64,000 nucleotides of DNA from Herbaspirillum sp. ASV7 (GTDB lineage Bacteria > Pseudomonadota > Gammaproteobacteria > Burkholderiales > Burkholderiaceae_D), in assembly GCF_016429215.1 (NCBI RefSeq), contig NZ_JAELUH010000011.1, positions 1 to 64,000 of the forward strand, given 5' to 3'. The translations under genes and the position numbers were made by a program. Of this stretch, positions 10,692 through 19,530 are shown piece after piece. How positions within the stretch are numbered: the stretch's first letter is position 1; each line of letters begins with the position of its first letter. The notes under the pieces are model-generated. The model was not told where the DNA came from and searched no databases. It was given only the letters and a program-made list of their open reading frames with translations.

Positions 10692-11870
10692 ATGAACCTG
10701 AATCAACTTGCTTCACGTCTGCAGCACATCGCTCCCTTCCACGTCATGGAGCTGGCCAAGAAGGCCGCCGTGCTGGAGCAGCAGGGACGCCACATCATCC
10801 ACATGGGCATCGGCGAGCCCGACTTCACCGCGCCGCCAGGCGTGGTCGAGGCCGCCACGCGCGCCATGGCCGATGGCAAGATGCAGTACACCTCGGCCAC
10901 CGGCCTGCCGCAGCTGCGTGAGGCGATCTCGGCGCATTACCGCAGTGTCTACGGCCTGGAGATCGCGCCCGAGCGCATCGTGGTGACCGCCGGTGCCTCG
11001 GCGGCCTTGCTGCTGGCCTGTGCGGCGCTGGTGGCGCCGGGCAGCGAAGTGCTCATGCCGGACCCCAGCTATCCCTGCAACCGCCATTTCGTGGCGGCCT
11101 TCGAGGGGCAGGCCAGGCTCATTGCCAGCGGCCCCGAGCATCGTTTCCAGCTGTCGGCGCAGATGGTGCGCGAGCACTGGGGCAGTGCCACCCGTGGCGT
11201 CCTGCTGGCGTCGCCGTCGAACCCGACCGGCACCTCCATCCTGCCCGATGAGCTGCGCGCCATCGTGGGTGAAGTGCGCGAGCGCGGCGGCTTCACCATC
11301 GTCGACGAGATCTACCAGGGCCTGTCCTACGACGGCGCGCCATTCTCGGCGCTGTCATTGGGTGAGGACGTGGTGGTCATCAACAGCTTCTCCAAGTATT
11401 TCAATATGACTGGCTGGCGCCTGGGGTGGCTGGTGCTGCCGCCGGCGCTGGTGCCGCAGATCGAGAAGCTGGCGCAGAACCTGTTCATCTGCGCTTCTTC
11501 CATCGCCCAGCATGCGGGCGTGGCCTGCTTCACGCCGGAATCGATCGCCATCTATGAAGAGCGCAAGGCCGAGTTCAAGCGTCGTCGCGACTACATCGTG
11601 CCGGCGCTGGAAAGCCTGGGCTTCAAGGTGCCGGTCATGCCCGATGGCGCTTTCTATGTCTATGCCGATTGCAGTGCGCTGTCTGACGATGCCGACCAAC
11701 TGAGTCTGGACATGCTCAACGAGGCTGGCGTTGTCCTGGTGCCGGGGTTGGACTTCGGCCCCTTCACGGCGCGTCGCTACATCCGGCTGTCGTATGCCAC
11801 CTCGATGGAGAACCTGCAGGAAGCGGTAGCACGCCTGCGCGTGTTCTTCGACAGGCGCAGGGCCGCCTGA
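10692..11870 (+). CDS. PLP-dependent aminotransferase, class I/II
   Basis: Fold-type I aminotransferase of 392 residues, related to aspartate and aromatic transaminases. Seen in the sequence: IGEPDFTAP near the N-terminus, TAGASAALLLA, SPSNPTGTS, DEIYQGLSY and the PLP-lysine motif SFSKYFNMTGWRLGW (Lys235), plus the C-terminal carboxylate-binding Arg context RRYIRLSYATS. Substrate cannot be read from sequence. It stands between nusB and a bidirectional terminator and may be transcribed alone or with nusB. Confidence 0.88.
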   Translation: MNLNQLASRLQHIAPFHVMELAKKAAVLEQQGRHIIHMGIGEPDFTAPPGVVEAATRAMADGKMQYTSATGLPQLREAISAHYRSVYGLEIAPERIVVTAGASAALLLACAALVAPGSEVLMPDPSYPCNRHFVAAFEGQARLIASGPEHRFQLSAQMVREHWGSATRGVLLASPSNPTGTSILPDELRAIVGEVRERGGFTIVDEIYQGLSYDGAPFSALSLGEDVVVINSFSKYFNMTGWRLGWLVLPPALVPQIEKLAQNLFICASSIAQHAGVACFTPESIAIYEERKAEFKRRRDYIVPALESLGFKVPVMPDGAFYVYADCSALSDDADQLSLDMLNEAGVVLVPGLDFGPFTARRYIRLSYATSMENLQEAVARLRVFFDRRRAA

Positions 11871-11908
11871 GCGGCGCCGACGCTATCCTGGCCTGCGCTA
11901 CAGGCGAA

Positions 11909-11936
11909 AAAAAAGGAGCCCTGGGGCTCCTTTTTT
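11909..11936. terminator. Bidirectional intrinsic terminator
   Basis: AAAAAAGGAGCC and GGCTCCTTTTTT flank a CTGG loop. It works for the aminotransferase gene on the plus strand and for the convergent transglycosylase gene on the minus strand. Confidence 0.92.
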
Positions 11937-11974
11937 GCGTCTTGAATACCGGTAATATTCAAATCGCAACACGC

Positions 11975-12973
11975 TCACAATGCAGCGAGTTGTTCTTCCG
12001 TCTTGGGCTTGGCAGCCGAGGCGACATTGTTGGTGGCCGGCTTGGCCTGGTCGGCGTTGGCTGCCATCCCCGGAGTTGCCGGCGGCTTCACCATGGCGGT
12101 GGTGTAGATCGACACATTCTTGCCCATGGCGACCTGCTTGAGGTTCTGGTACTCCGAGAGCACCTTGATGCCATAGCCGCCGTCGTTGGCCATATCGGCC
12201 GCGCCGACGTAGCTCTTCAGGCCAGCCTCGACCGAACCGCCACGGGTGACGTATTCCTTCAGGATCTGCGAGCCCACGCGGATGTTGGCCACCGGATTCA
12301 AGGCTGCCTTGATGCCGCCCAGTTCCTGGAACTTGTCGTGGTGTACCTTGGCCATCACCTGCATCAGACCCTGCGCACCCATCGGGCTTTCGGCGAAGGG
12401 ATTGAAGCGCGATTCGATGGCGATCACCGACAGGATCAGCAGCGGATCGAGCTTGATGTCACGCGCGGTCAGATAGGCCGCCGAGACCAGCATGTCGGCC
12501 GCATCGCTGGCCACGCGATAGCGCTTGGCCAGCCAGTTGGTGACCAGCTTCTGCTGGCGCGGGTTACCCAGGAACTGACGTTCCTCCGGGGTCAGCGCCT
12601 GCGCCGCCGATGGTGCGACCGCCGGTTGCACCGACGCCGCCGCAGCAGCACCCGCCAGGGCGCTCACGGTGGCCACCGGTGCGGTGGGCGACATCAGTTC
12701 GGCCAGGGCCGGAGTAGCCGGAGCGTCGGCTTCCTGGACGTCTTCAGTGGCGTCGGAGAAGGGCGACATGCTGATCAGCTTGTCGGCCAGGTCCGGATTG
12801 AAGAACATCAGGCCCAGTACGAACAGGGCGGCGATACCCAGGATCGTCAGCAGACGATGGGCGATGCCAAAAAATTGAGCGATGCGTGCATTTCCAGAGA
12901 GATTCCGGAAGGCGACGCGACGAACCATCTGCGGGGCGCCTGATAAAGGCGCCTCGGAAGCTTGGTTGGACAT
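11975..12973 (-). CDS. Membrane-anchored lytic transglycosylase (SLT domain)
   Basis: Predicted to cleave peptidoglycan glycan strands, forming 1,6-anhydro-muropeptides in the periplasm. The 332-residue protein has one membrane span at 41-58 (LLTILGIAALFVLGLMFF), an Ala/Pro/Val-rich linker, and an SLT catalytic domain with Glu187 in AIESRFNPFAES followed by GAQGLMQVM. The end is an Ala/Lys/Pro-rich tail. The start is fixed by a strong AGGAGGTTCA site before ATG. A strong minus-strand promoter lies about 295 nt upstream (13275-13303), giving an unusually long leader. Confidence 0.9.
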   Translation of the reverse strand: MSNQASEAPLSGAPQMVRRVAFRNLSGNARIAQFFGIAHRLLTILGIAALFVLGLMFFNPDLADKLISMSPFSDATEDVQEADAPATPALAELMSPTAPVATVSALAGAAAAASVQPAVAPSAAQALTPEERQFLGNPRQQKLVTNWLAKRYRVASDAADMLVSAAYLTARDIKLDPLLILSVIAIESRFNPFAESPMGAQGLMQVMAKVHHDKFQELGGIKAALNPVANIRVGSQILKEYVTRGGSVEAGLKSYVGAADMANDGGYGIKVLSEYQNLKQVAMGKNVSIYTTAMVKPPATPGMAANADQAKPATNNVASAAKPKTEEQLAAL

Positions 12974-13274
12974 TGAACCTCCTGCGTTATTGCGGCAAAA
13001 ACAGGGCGCGCCTGGCCAAGAAGTGGAGACCAAACGGCTGAACTGTCACTGCTGCAATCTATTGCGTTACCGTCGCAAGGCGTTACGGCAAGGCCATCCG
13101 CGAGGCCTGCTGGCCCTGCCGTCGGATGGCAGTGTTTCGGGGGTAGGGCTGACGCCCTGGACGACACTTCTTGAGTTGCTGGGACCCCGCATCCCTGGAT
13201 ACCTTGCTGACTTGACTACTTTGCTTCAAGCCTCTACGAGCTCATGGCTCTGCTCTTCGGTTGAGAGTGGGCGC

Positions 13275-13303
13275 ATTGTAGAAGCCACTTTATATCGAGT
13301 CAA
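13275..13303 (-). promoter_or_regulatory. Strong sigma70 promoter reading toward the transglycosylase
   Basis: On the minus strand, TTGACT (13303-13298) is spaced exactly 17 bp from TACAAT (13280-13275); each hexamer matches consensus at 5 of 6. Predicted start is about 13268, nearly 300 nt before the first gene in that direction. Confidence 0.7.
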
Positions 13304-13313
13304 TACTATGAAA

Positions 13314-13341
13314 TTGGTTCTTTATAACTTTTGTGTATCAT
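13314..13341 (+). promoter_or_regulatory. Candidate ubiD promoter
   Basis: TTGGTT (13314-13319), a 16-bp spacer, then TATCAT (13336-13341), in the AT-rich stretch before ubiD. The rest of the 12974-13436 gap holds no credible gene; the open frames there are antisense shadows. Confidence 0.45.
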
Positions 13342-13436
13342 ATTCAGCGTGGCCTTCCTTCAAAAATCAATAGAATCAAGCGTTTGCCGGGGATAGTTGA
13401 GCCGGCTGTGATGCAAAAAGAAATTTGTTAAAAAGT

Positions 13437-14921
13437 ATGAAATACACTGATCTGCGGGATTTTATTTCCAAATTGCAACAAAATGGTGAGCTAAAACGCG
13501 TTTCGCACCCCGTTTCGTCCCATCTGGAGATGACCGAGATCTGCGACCGCACCCTGCGAGCCGAAGGTCCGGCGCTTCTTTTTGAGCAGGTTGATCAGAA
13601 AAATATCCCTGTATTAGCGAATCTTTTCGGTACTCCGCATCGGGTTGCCCTGGGCATGGGGGCGCAGGACATCAGTGAACTGCGCCGCATCGGCCACCTG
13701 CTGGCGCGCCTGAAAGAGCCGGAGCCCCCCAAGGGCATCAAGGATGTGATGGACCTGGGCTCGCTGGTGAAGTCGCTCTGGGACATGGCCCCCAAGGAGC
13801 GCAGCTCGGCGCCATGCCAGGACGTGGTGTGGGAGGGCAAGGAGGTCGACCTCGCGCGCCTGCCGATCCAGCACTGCTGGCCGGGCGATGTGGCGCCGCT
13901 CATCACCTGGGGCCTGGTCATCACCAAGGGCCCGCACAAGAAGCGCCAGAACCTGGGCATCTATCGTCAGCAGGTGCTGGGTCCCAACAAGGTCATCATG
14001 CGCTGGCTGGCCCATCGCGGCGGCGCCCTGGATTTCCGCGAGCACTGCATCGCCAACCCGGGCAAGCCGTATCCGGTGGCTGTGGCGCTGGGTGCCGATC
14101 CCGCCACTATATTAGGTGCCGTCACGCCGGTGCCGGACAGTCTCTCCGAGTACCAGTTCGCCGGCCTCTTGCGTGGCAGCCGTACCGAGCTGGTCAAGGC
14201 CATGGGCAGCGAACTGCGCGTGCCGGCCTCGGCTGAGATCGTGCTGGAAGGGCATATCTATCCGGATGAAAATCATCCGTCCGGCTACGAGCATGCGCTC
14301 GAAGGTCCCTATGGCGATCACACCGGTTACTACAATGAGCAGGACTGGTTCCCGGTCTTCACCATCGATCGCATCACCATGCGTCGCGATGCCATCTACC
14401 ACTCCACCTATACCGGCAAACCGCCCGACGAGCCGGCCGTGCTGGGCGTGGCGCTCAATGAAGTGTTCGTGCCGCTGCTGCAGAAGCAGTTCGCTGAGAT
14501 CACCGATTTCTACCTGCCGCCAGAAGGTTGCAGTTATCGCATGGCCGTGGTGCAGATGAAGAAGTCCTATGCAGGACATGCCAAGCGGGTGATGTTCGGG
14601 GTCTGGAGTTTCCTGCGCCAGTTCATGTACACCAAGTTCATCGTGGTGGTGGATGAGGATGTGGATATCCGTGACTGGAAGGAAGTGATCTGGGCCATCA
14701 CCACCCGTGTCGATCCGGTGCGCGATACCGTGATGGTCGACAGCACGCCTATCGACTATCTGGACTTCGCTTCTCCCATCAGCGGGCTGGGCAGCAAGAT
14801 GGGGATCGACGCCACCAACAAGTGGCCGGGCGAGACCAACCGTGAATGGGGTACGCCCATCGTGATGAGCGATGCAGTGAAAAAACGGGTGGACGATATC
14901 TGGCAACAGCTGGGCATCTGA
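13437..14921 (+). CDS. ubiD: UbiD family 4-hydroxy-3-polyprenylbenzoate decarboxylase
   Basis: Prenylated-FMN-dependent decarboxylase of ubiquinone biosynthesis, acting on 4-hydroxy-3-octaprenylbenzoate. The 494-residue length and full-length collinearity fit Ubi[18 protein letters not shown] at the start, [26 protein letters not shown] in the prFMN-binding region, [27 protein letters not shown], and [11 protein letters not shown] near the C-terminus. ATG 13437 is used; an in-frame TTG lies 12 nt upstream. The prFMN-making partner UbiX is not in the window. Confidence 0.95.
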   Translation: MKYTDLRDFISKLQQNGELKRVSHPVSSHLEMTEICDRTLRAEGPALLFEQVDQKNIPVLANLFGTPHRVALGMGAQDISELRRIGHLLARLKEPEPPKGIKDVMDLGSLVKSLWDMAPKERSSAPCQDVVWEGKEVDLARLPIQHCWPGDVAPLITWGLVITKGPHKKRQNLGIYRQQVLGPNKVIMRWLAHRGGALDFREHCIANPGKPYPVAVALGADPATILGAVTPVPDSLSEYQFAGLLRGSRTELVKAMGSELRVPASAEIVLEGHIYPDENHPSGYEHALEGPYGDHTGYYNEQDWFPVFTIDRITMRRDAIYHSTYTGKPPDEPAVLGVALNEVFVPLLQKQFAEITDFYLPPEGCSYRMAVVQMKKSYAGHAKRVMFGVWSFLRQFMYTKFIVVVDEDVDIRDWKEVIWAITTRVDPVRDTVMVDSTPIDYLDFASPISGLGSKMGIDATNKWPGETNREWGTPIVMSDAVKKRVDDIWQQLGI

Positions 14922-14940
14922 TGTCTTGCCGGTCCCCTGG

Positions 14941-14980
14941 CATCATCGCGTAAATTGTTTACGAATTTCACGCGATGATG
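14941..14980. terminator. Long hairpin after ubiD
   Basis: CATCATCGCGT (14941-14951) and ACGCGATGATG (14970-14980) pair perfectly, and inside them AAATT pairs with AATTT around a 7-nt loop with one bulged C. That makes about 16 bp. No U-run follows, so termination would be atypical. Confidence 0.5.
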
Positions 14981-15007
14981 TCGCCTACCGCCGGTGAATG
15001 AATTCGC

Positions 15008-15037
15008 TGGCAAGGGGGCAGGGAAATGGGGTACAAT
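15008..15037 (+). promoter_or_regulatory. Promoter of the 4.5S RNA gene
   Basis: TACAAT at 15032-15037 is placed 7 bp before the expected 5' end of the RNA; the best -35-like element is TGGCAA at 15008-15013 with an 18-bp spacer. Confidence 0.55.
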
Positions 15038-15043
15038 TGCCGC

Positions 15044-15141
15044 CGGCGGGCCCCTGCGCATTGTGGCATGGTCAACCTGGTCAGGTCGGGAACGAAGCAG
15101 CCACAGCCATTTCCTGCAAGTGCCGCAGACAAGGCTCGCCT
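15044..15141 (+). ncRNA. ffs: 4.5S / small signal recognition particle RNA
   Basis: RNA core of the bacterial SRP; binds Ffh and targets inner-membrane proteins. The conserved domain-IV region reads GGTCAACCTGGTCAGGTC followed by GGGAACGAAGCAGCCA, with the GGAA-type tetraloop area and the symmetric loop. The two ends close: GGCGGGCC (15045-15052) pairs with GGCTCGCC (15133-15140) with one G-U, giving a single long hairpin of about 98 nt. The TSS agrees with the upstream TACAAT. The 3' end is followed by a weak TCTTTCT tract. The exact ends are inferred. Confidence 0.92.
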
Positions 15142-15259
15142 CTTTCTACCTTCTTCCTCGCAATACTTTCCCCTGTCTTATCCACACGATGTGCCACGGC
15201 AACCACCGCCAGCACGATCGACGCTTTGCTGCGCCTGTGCTGGGCCGGGATACGTGCTT

Positions 15260-16270
15260 TCAGTGATGATCGCCCAGCGTGTCGGCGAGGATGGCTGACA
15301 CGCCCGTGAAGGCCGGATATTGCGCCGTGATGACAAAGGTCGGGATGGCCTGGGTCAATGCCGACATGCGGCCCTTGTTCTCGAAGCGCGCGCGGAAGGG
15401 CGAGCGCGCGAAGTAATCCCCCAGATGCGGCACCACGCCGCCGCCGATATAGATGCCGCCCAGCGCACCCAGCGTCAGTGCCAGGTCGGCGGCAACCGTC
15501 CCCAGCATGCTGCAGAAGAGGTCAATGGTTTCCTGGCAGGTTGCATCGGACTGTTCAAGCGCGCCCTCCACGATCTGGGCGGCCTTCAGCTCGGCTGCAG
15601 GACGTCCGTCGATGGCCAGCAGGGCGCGGTGGATGAATTCCAGCCCGGGGCCGGAGACCAGGCGTTCAGCCGAGACATGTTCATGGAACTGCCAGGCATA
15701 GGCCAGCACTGCGGCTTCGCGGGCATTGGCGGGGGCGAAGGCAACGTGCCCGCCTTCGCTGGCCAGCGGCAGCCAGTGACCATCGCCACGCACCAGTCCA
15801 CCTACGCCCAGGCCGGTGCCGGCACCGACCAGGCCTACGGGATGTCCCGGCTTGGCATTGCCGCCGCCGATCTGCTGCAACTCATCGGTACGCAACTGCG
15901 GCACAGCCATCGACAGCGCCGTGAAATCATTGACCACCAGCAGCATCTCGAAGCCCAGCAGCTGTCGTGCCGCCTCGATGGAGAAGGCCCAGTCATGGTT
16001 GGTCATCTTGATCTGGTCGCCCTGTACCGGATTGGCAATGGCTACCACGGCGTGTCGCACTGGCGGGTGGTCGACCAGCTTCAGGTAGGCCTGGACGGCG
16101 TCGGTGAATTCGCGGTAGTCGGCGCCGCGCAGGATCTGTACCTGCTCGATGCGGCCCGGGCCGGTCTCCAGCGCGAAGCGGGCATTGGTGCCGCCGATAT
16201 CGGCCAGCAGGCGTGGACCGTCGGCGTGTGTGCGGCGGCTGGGGGAGGCGATCGGGTCTCCATTGGACAT
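15260..16270 (-). CDS. glk: Glucokinase
   Basis: ATP-dependent phosphorylation of cytoplasmic glucose. The 336-residue protein belongs to the E. coli-type glucokinase family: the phosphate-binding motif LLADIGGTNARFAL, NHDWAFS, the catalytic-Asp segment VVNDFTALSMAVP, GAGTGLGVGGLV, SEGGHVAFAP and IYIGGGVVPHLGDYF. I chose the second Met (16270), which has an AAGGACC site at good spacing, over the first at 16285. No zwf, edd or pgi lies beside it. Confidence 0.94.
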   Translation of the reverse strand: MSNGDPIASPSRRTHADGPRLLADIGGTNARFALETGPGRIEQVQILRGADYREFTDAVQAYLKLVDHPPVRHAVVAIANPVQGDQIKMTNHDWAFSIEAARQLLGFEMLLVVNDFTALSMAVPQLRTDELQQIGGGNAKPGHPVGLVGAGTGLGVGGLVRGDGHWLPLASEGGHVAFAPANAREAAVLAYAWQFHEHVSAERLVSGPGLEFIHRALLAIDGRPAAELKAAQIVEGALEQSDATCQETIDLFCSMLGTVAADLALTLGALGGIYIGGGVVPHLGDYFARSPFRARFENKGRMSALTQAIPTFVITAQYPAFTGVSAILADTLGDHH

Positions 16271-16441
16271 GGTCTGGTCCTTCATGTGCTTGTGTGCTTG
16301 TGTTCTCGCGGCCGGGCAGCAGGGCGCCCGGTGTAGTGCGTCACCGTGATATCGGGTCCTGATGGAACTATGAGGCGATGCAGCGTCCCAGGTTCCGGCC
16401 GTGCGCCTTGGCCTGGGGCGGGTTGCGTCCGTGACCGGGTC

Positions 16442-18259
16442 TTAGCGGTGCGCCAGGCGCTGCTGCAATGCCAATCGGGCCTGGGCGATCACATCGCTCC
16501 AGTCATCGGTCACGCTCTGGCGCAGGATGGTGAAGCCGCGATACCAGGGCGTGTCGCTGCGCTCTAGTTGCCAGCGCCAGCAGGTATTGACGCGGTTGAG
16601 CAGCAGCACGGGTGTGCCCAGGGCGCCGGCCAGGTGGCATACCGAGGTATCCACGCTGATGACCAGGTCGAGGTTGGCGACCAGGCCGGCAGTATCGGCA
16701 AAGTCGTGCAGCTCGGGCGAGCAATCCCGCACATGCCGGGCCAGTGGATGGCTGCGTAGCTGCGCAACGGCCGCTTCGCCCAGCTGCAGTGAATAGAATT
16801 CCACGTCCTGGCGGTCGCGCGCCAGCTCCACCAGCGGCGCCAGTGCGGCAAAGGGCAGGGAGCGCTGGGCGTCGATGTGCACGGCGTCGGCGTGGGTCTG
16901 CGCCGAGCTGCCGGCCCAGACCAGGCCCACGCGCAGGGCACGGTTGTGCGGCAGGCGCTGTTGCCAGGCCGCCCAGGCGCTGGCCTCGGGCAGCAGATAG
17001 GGCGCGCGCGGGATATCGGCCTCGCTGCGGGTCTGGCAGGCCAGCGGCAAGCTCATCAGCGGGCAGTGATAGTCGAAGGGCGGGCGGATGAACTGCTCGC
17101 TGCTGATGACCTCGGCGGCGCCGGGTACGCCAGCCAGCAGGCGGGTCAGCGCCGGCGGGACTTCCAGGATCACACGTGCACCCATGGCGGCCACCAGCGG
17201 TACGTAGCGCACGAATTGCAGTGTGTCGCCATAGCCCTGTTCGGCGTGCAGCAGGATGGTCCTGCCTTGCAGCGATTGCTCGCCCAGCCACAACGGTTGC
17301 AGGAACTGGCGGCGCTGGCTTTGCATCTGCGAGGTGGACCAGCGCGTTTCGTATTGCTTCCAGCCCTGGGCATAGTCGCCTTGCCGCAAGCTCATCAGGG
17401 CCTGGTTCCAATCGGCCGAGGCGCTGTCGGGCTTGAGTTCCTGGGCGCGGCGGTAGCTTTCCTTGGCTTCGTCGAAACGACGCAGCTCTTCCAGCGTCGA
17501 GCCACGGTTGAACCACAGGTCGGGCGAGCTGTCGTCCAGCGCCAGCGCGCTGTCATAGGCTGCCAGCGCCTCGTAGGGACGGCGCAGCTGGAACAGCACG
17601 TAACCCCGGTTGGACAAGGCCTGGAAGAAGTCCGGGCGCAGCGCCAGTGCGCGGTCGTAGGCTTCCAGCGCCTGCGGCAGCATGTAGCTGTCCTTGCAGG
17701 TATTGCCCAGGTTGAACAGGGCTTCAATGAAGTCCGGGCGCAGCGCGATGGCGCGCTGGTAGCAATCCCGCGCGTCGCGGTAGGCGAATACGTCATGAAG
17801 TGCATTGCCGCGCTGGAACCAGGCGTCGGCATTGTCGGGGTCGAGCTCCACGGCACGCTGGAAATCGGTGCCGGCCTCGCGCGTGCGGCCCAGGCGGCGC
17901 AGGGCGGCGCCGCGTTGCAGGAGGGCATCGACGAAGGCCGGGTTGGCGGCGAGGATGTGGTCGTAGCGGGCGATGGCTTCTTCATCACGTCCCAGGCGGA
18001 CCAGGACGCCGGCGTGGTCGAAATAGGTGTCCAGGTGGGCCGGATTGAGGCTGATGGCGCGGTCGAGTTGCGCTTCGGCCGCGCTCCAGTCTTCCTGATG
18101 CAGCTTGAGCATGCCGTAGAGGTAGTTGGCCTCGAAGTGCTCCGGTATCTTCAGGAGCACCTTCTTGTAGAGCTCTTCAGCCGGTACCAGCTGGCCTTTT
18201 TGATGCAGGGCGAGTGCTTTTTGCAGGAGGATGAGAGAAGCGTTTGCTTGTGGACGCAT
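16442..18259 (-). CDS. TPR protein with C-terminal GT9/SPINDLY-like glycosyltransferase domain
   Basis: About 605 residues in two parts. The N-terminal 340 or so form a run of about nine tetratricopeptide repeats, for example AIARYDHILAANPAFVDALL and AIALRPDFIEALFNLGNTCK. The C-terminal part resembles GT-B glycosyltransferases related to heptosyltransferases: ILLHAEQGYGDTLQFVRY, LRVGLVWAGSSAQTH, and DLVISVDTSVCHLAGALGTP, the nucleotide-sugar-binding end. There is no signal peptide, so it is probably cytosolic. The target is unknown. The start is uncertain: 18259 is used, with 18304 possible. It stands alone between glk and a divergent FAH-family gene. Confidence 0.82.
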   Translation of the reverse strand: MRPQANASLILLQKALALHQKGQLVPAEELYKKVLLKIPEHFEANYLYGMLKLHQEDWSAAEAQLDRAISLNPAHLDTYFDHAGVLVRLGRDEEAIARYDHILAANPAFVDALLQRGAALRRLGRTREAGTDFQRAVELDPDNADAWFQRGNALHDVFAYRDARDCYQRAIALRPDFIEALFNLGNTCKDSYMLPQALEAYDRALALRPDFFQALSNRGYVLFQLRRPYEALAAYDSALALDDSSPDLWFNRGSTLEELRRFDEAKESYRRAQELKPDSASADWNQALMSLRQGDYAQGWKQYETRWSTSQMQSQRRQFLQPLWLGEQSLQGRTILLHAEQGYGDTLQFVRYVPLVAAMGARVILEVPPALTRLLAGVPGAAEVISSEQFIRPPFDYHCPLMSLPLACQTRSEADIPRAPYLLPEASAWAAWQQRLPHNRALRVGLVWAGSSAQTHADAVHIDAQRSLPFAALAPLVELARDRQDVEFYSLQLGEAAVAQLRSHPLARHVRDCSPELHDFADTAGLVANLDLVISVDTSVCHLAGALGTPVLLLNRVNTCWRWQLERSDTPWYRGFTILRQSVTDDWSDVIAQARLALQQRLAHR

Positions 18260-18534
18260 GGCTGGATTGTTGTTGAAAAAACGGATGCGCAGCGGTGCCG
18301 GCATACTGATCCGGCAAGTGTCCCAAATTCGCCGGTATTTAACCAGTGGATTACAGGCAGAATTGCCGTCCAATTGCCGCCTATGACGCCGTTGTGCGGG
18401 CCGCAAGCGGGGGCAGGTGATTTCTTTTACACTAAGCCGCTGTCATGCCGCCGTCGCGTCATGATGCAAGCCGGCCTGCGATCGGCCTTTCATTCGCCTT
18501 CTTTTTTGCATTTCGCCATTACGGAGTCATCCCG

Positions 18535-19218
18535 ATGAGTTTCGCCATTCCCGCCCCCGCCCAGGTCACCGTTTCCGTGGTGGGTGGCGCACCGTTCCCG
18601 GTCCGCCGCATCTATTGCGTGGGTCGCAACTACGCTGCCCACGCCCGTGAAATGGGGCATGACCCCGACCGTGAGCCGCCGTTCTTCTTCATGAAGCCGG
18701 CCGATGCCATCGTGCCGACCGATTCCGTGGTGCCGTATCCGGCCGCCACCGCCGACTACCATCACGAGATCGAAATGGTGGTGGCGCTGGGCAAGGGTGG
18801 CCGTGATGTGCCGGTGGAACAGGCTCTGGACCTGATCTACGGCTACGGCGTGGGGCTGGACATGACCCGTCGCGATATCCAGGCCCAGGCCAAGAAGCTG
18901 GGCCGTCCCTGGGACATGGCCAAGGGCTTTGACCAGTCCGCACCCTGCGCACCGATCGTGCCGGTGGCCCAAGCCGGTCATCCGGACAAGGGCGCCGTCT
19001 GGCTCAAGGTCAATGGCGAGATCCGCCAGCAGGGCGACCTGTCCGACCTGATCTGGAGCGTGGCCGAGACCATTTCCTACCTGTCGGGACTGGTCGAATT
19101 GTTCCCGGGTGACTTGATCTATACCGGCACGCCCGAAGGCGTGGGCGCCGTGGTCAAGGGCGACAAGCTGCAAGGTCACGTTGACGGCTTGCCGGATATC
19201 AACATCACCATCGGCTAA
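18535..19218 (+). CDS. Fumarylacetoacetate hydrolase family protein
   Basis: FAH-fold metal-dependent C-C hydrolase or acylpyruvase (YcgM type), 227 residues. Visible motifs: RRIYCVGRNYAAHAREMG at the N-terminus, PFFFMKPADAIVP, YHHEIEMVVALGKGG holding the acidic metal ligands, GYGVGLDMTRRD, and the end signature GDLIYTGTPEGVGAVVKGD. An ACGGAG site precedes ATG 18535. Small FAH proteins of this type act on acylpyruvates or oxaloacetate; the natural substrate here is unknown. Confidence 0.88.
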   Translation: MSFAIPAPAQVTVSVVGGAPFPVRRIYCVGRNYAAHAREMGHDPDREPPFFFMKPADAIVPTDSVVPYPAATADYHHEIEMVVALGKGGRDVPVEQALDLIYGYGVGLDMTRRDIQAQAKKLGRPWDMAKGFDQSAPCAPIVPVAQAGHPDKGAVWLKVNGEIRQQGDLSDLIWSVAETISYLSGLVELFPGDLIYTGTPEGVGAVVKGDKLQGHVDGLPDINITIG

Positions 19219-19530
19219 GCCGCGCGCAGCCGCCGTTGTGGGGCGTCGCGGTGGCCCTTTGCGGGTCATCGGGCGCCTCAGGACGGGCCCGGAAACCAAA
19301 CTGTCATGAAGCCGGCGGCGATGCGGCGTATAATAGAGGATTCCGGGCAATGTCCGTAGCTGGCCCGGTCAGCATCTTTAGCATCATCCGAAGCGCCCGG
19401 CCGTCCAGGTTTGGCCGATTCGCCCGTAACACTTCAACACTGAAAGCAACGAGAACCCGTGCGCATGCACCCCATGCACCGGAGCCGCCTGGCGGCTGCC
19501 GCGGCGCTGTCGCACCGTTCGCAATAAACC
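19219..19530 (+). promoter_or_regulatory. rhlE promoter and long leader (no gene seen)
   Basis: A perfect TATAAT at 19329-19334 has no convincing -35 partner (CTGTCA 22 bp upstream, ATGAAG at 17 bp). Transcription from about 19341 would give rhlE a leader of about 190 nt. The leader contains GC-rich segments able to fold. Long leaders are common in cold-inducible RNA-helicase mRNAs. No open frame here looks coding. Confidence 0.5.

Noticed and set aside
12882-13373. 163-codon frame antisense to the transglycosylase start
   Set aside because: Overlaps the minus-strand gene start and its promoter; composition not coding-like.
18445-18534. N-terminal extension of the FAH-family protein
   Set aside because: Codons before ATG 18535 match no FAH protein, and the ribosome site ACGGAG sits before 18535.
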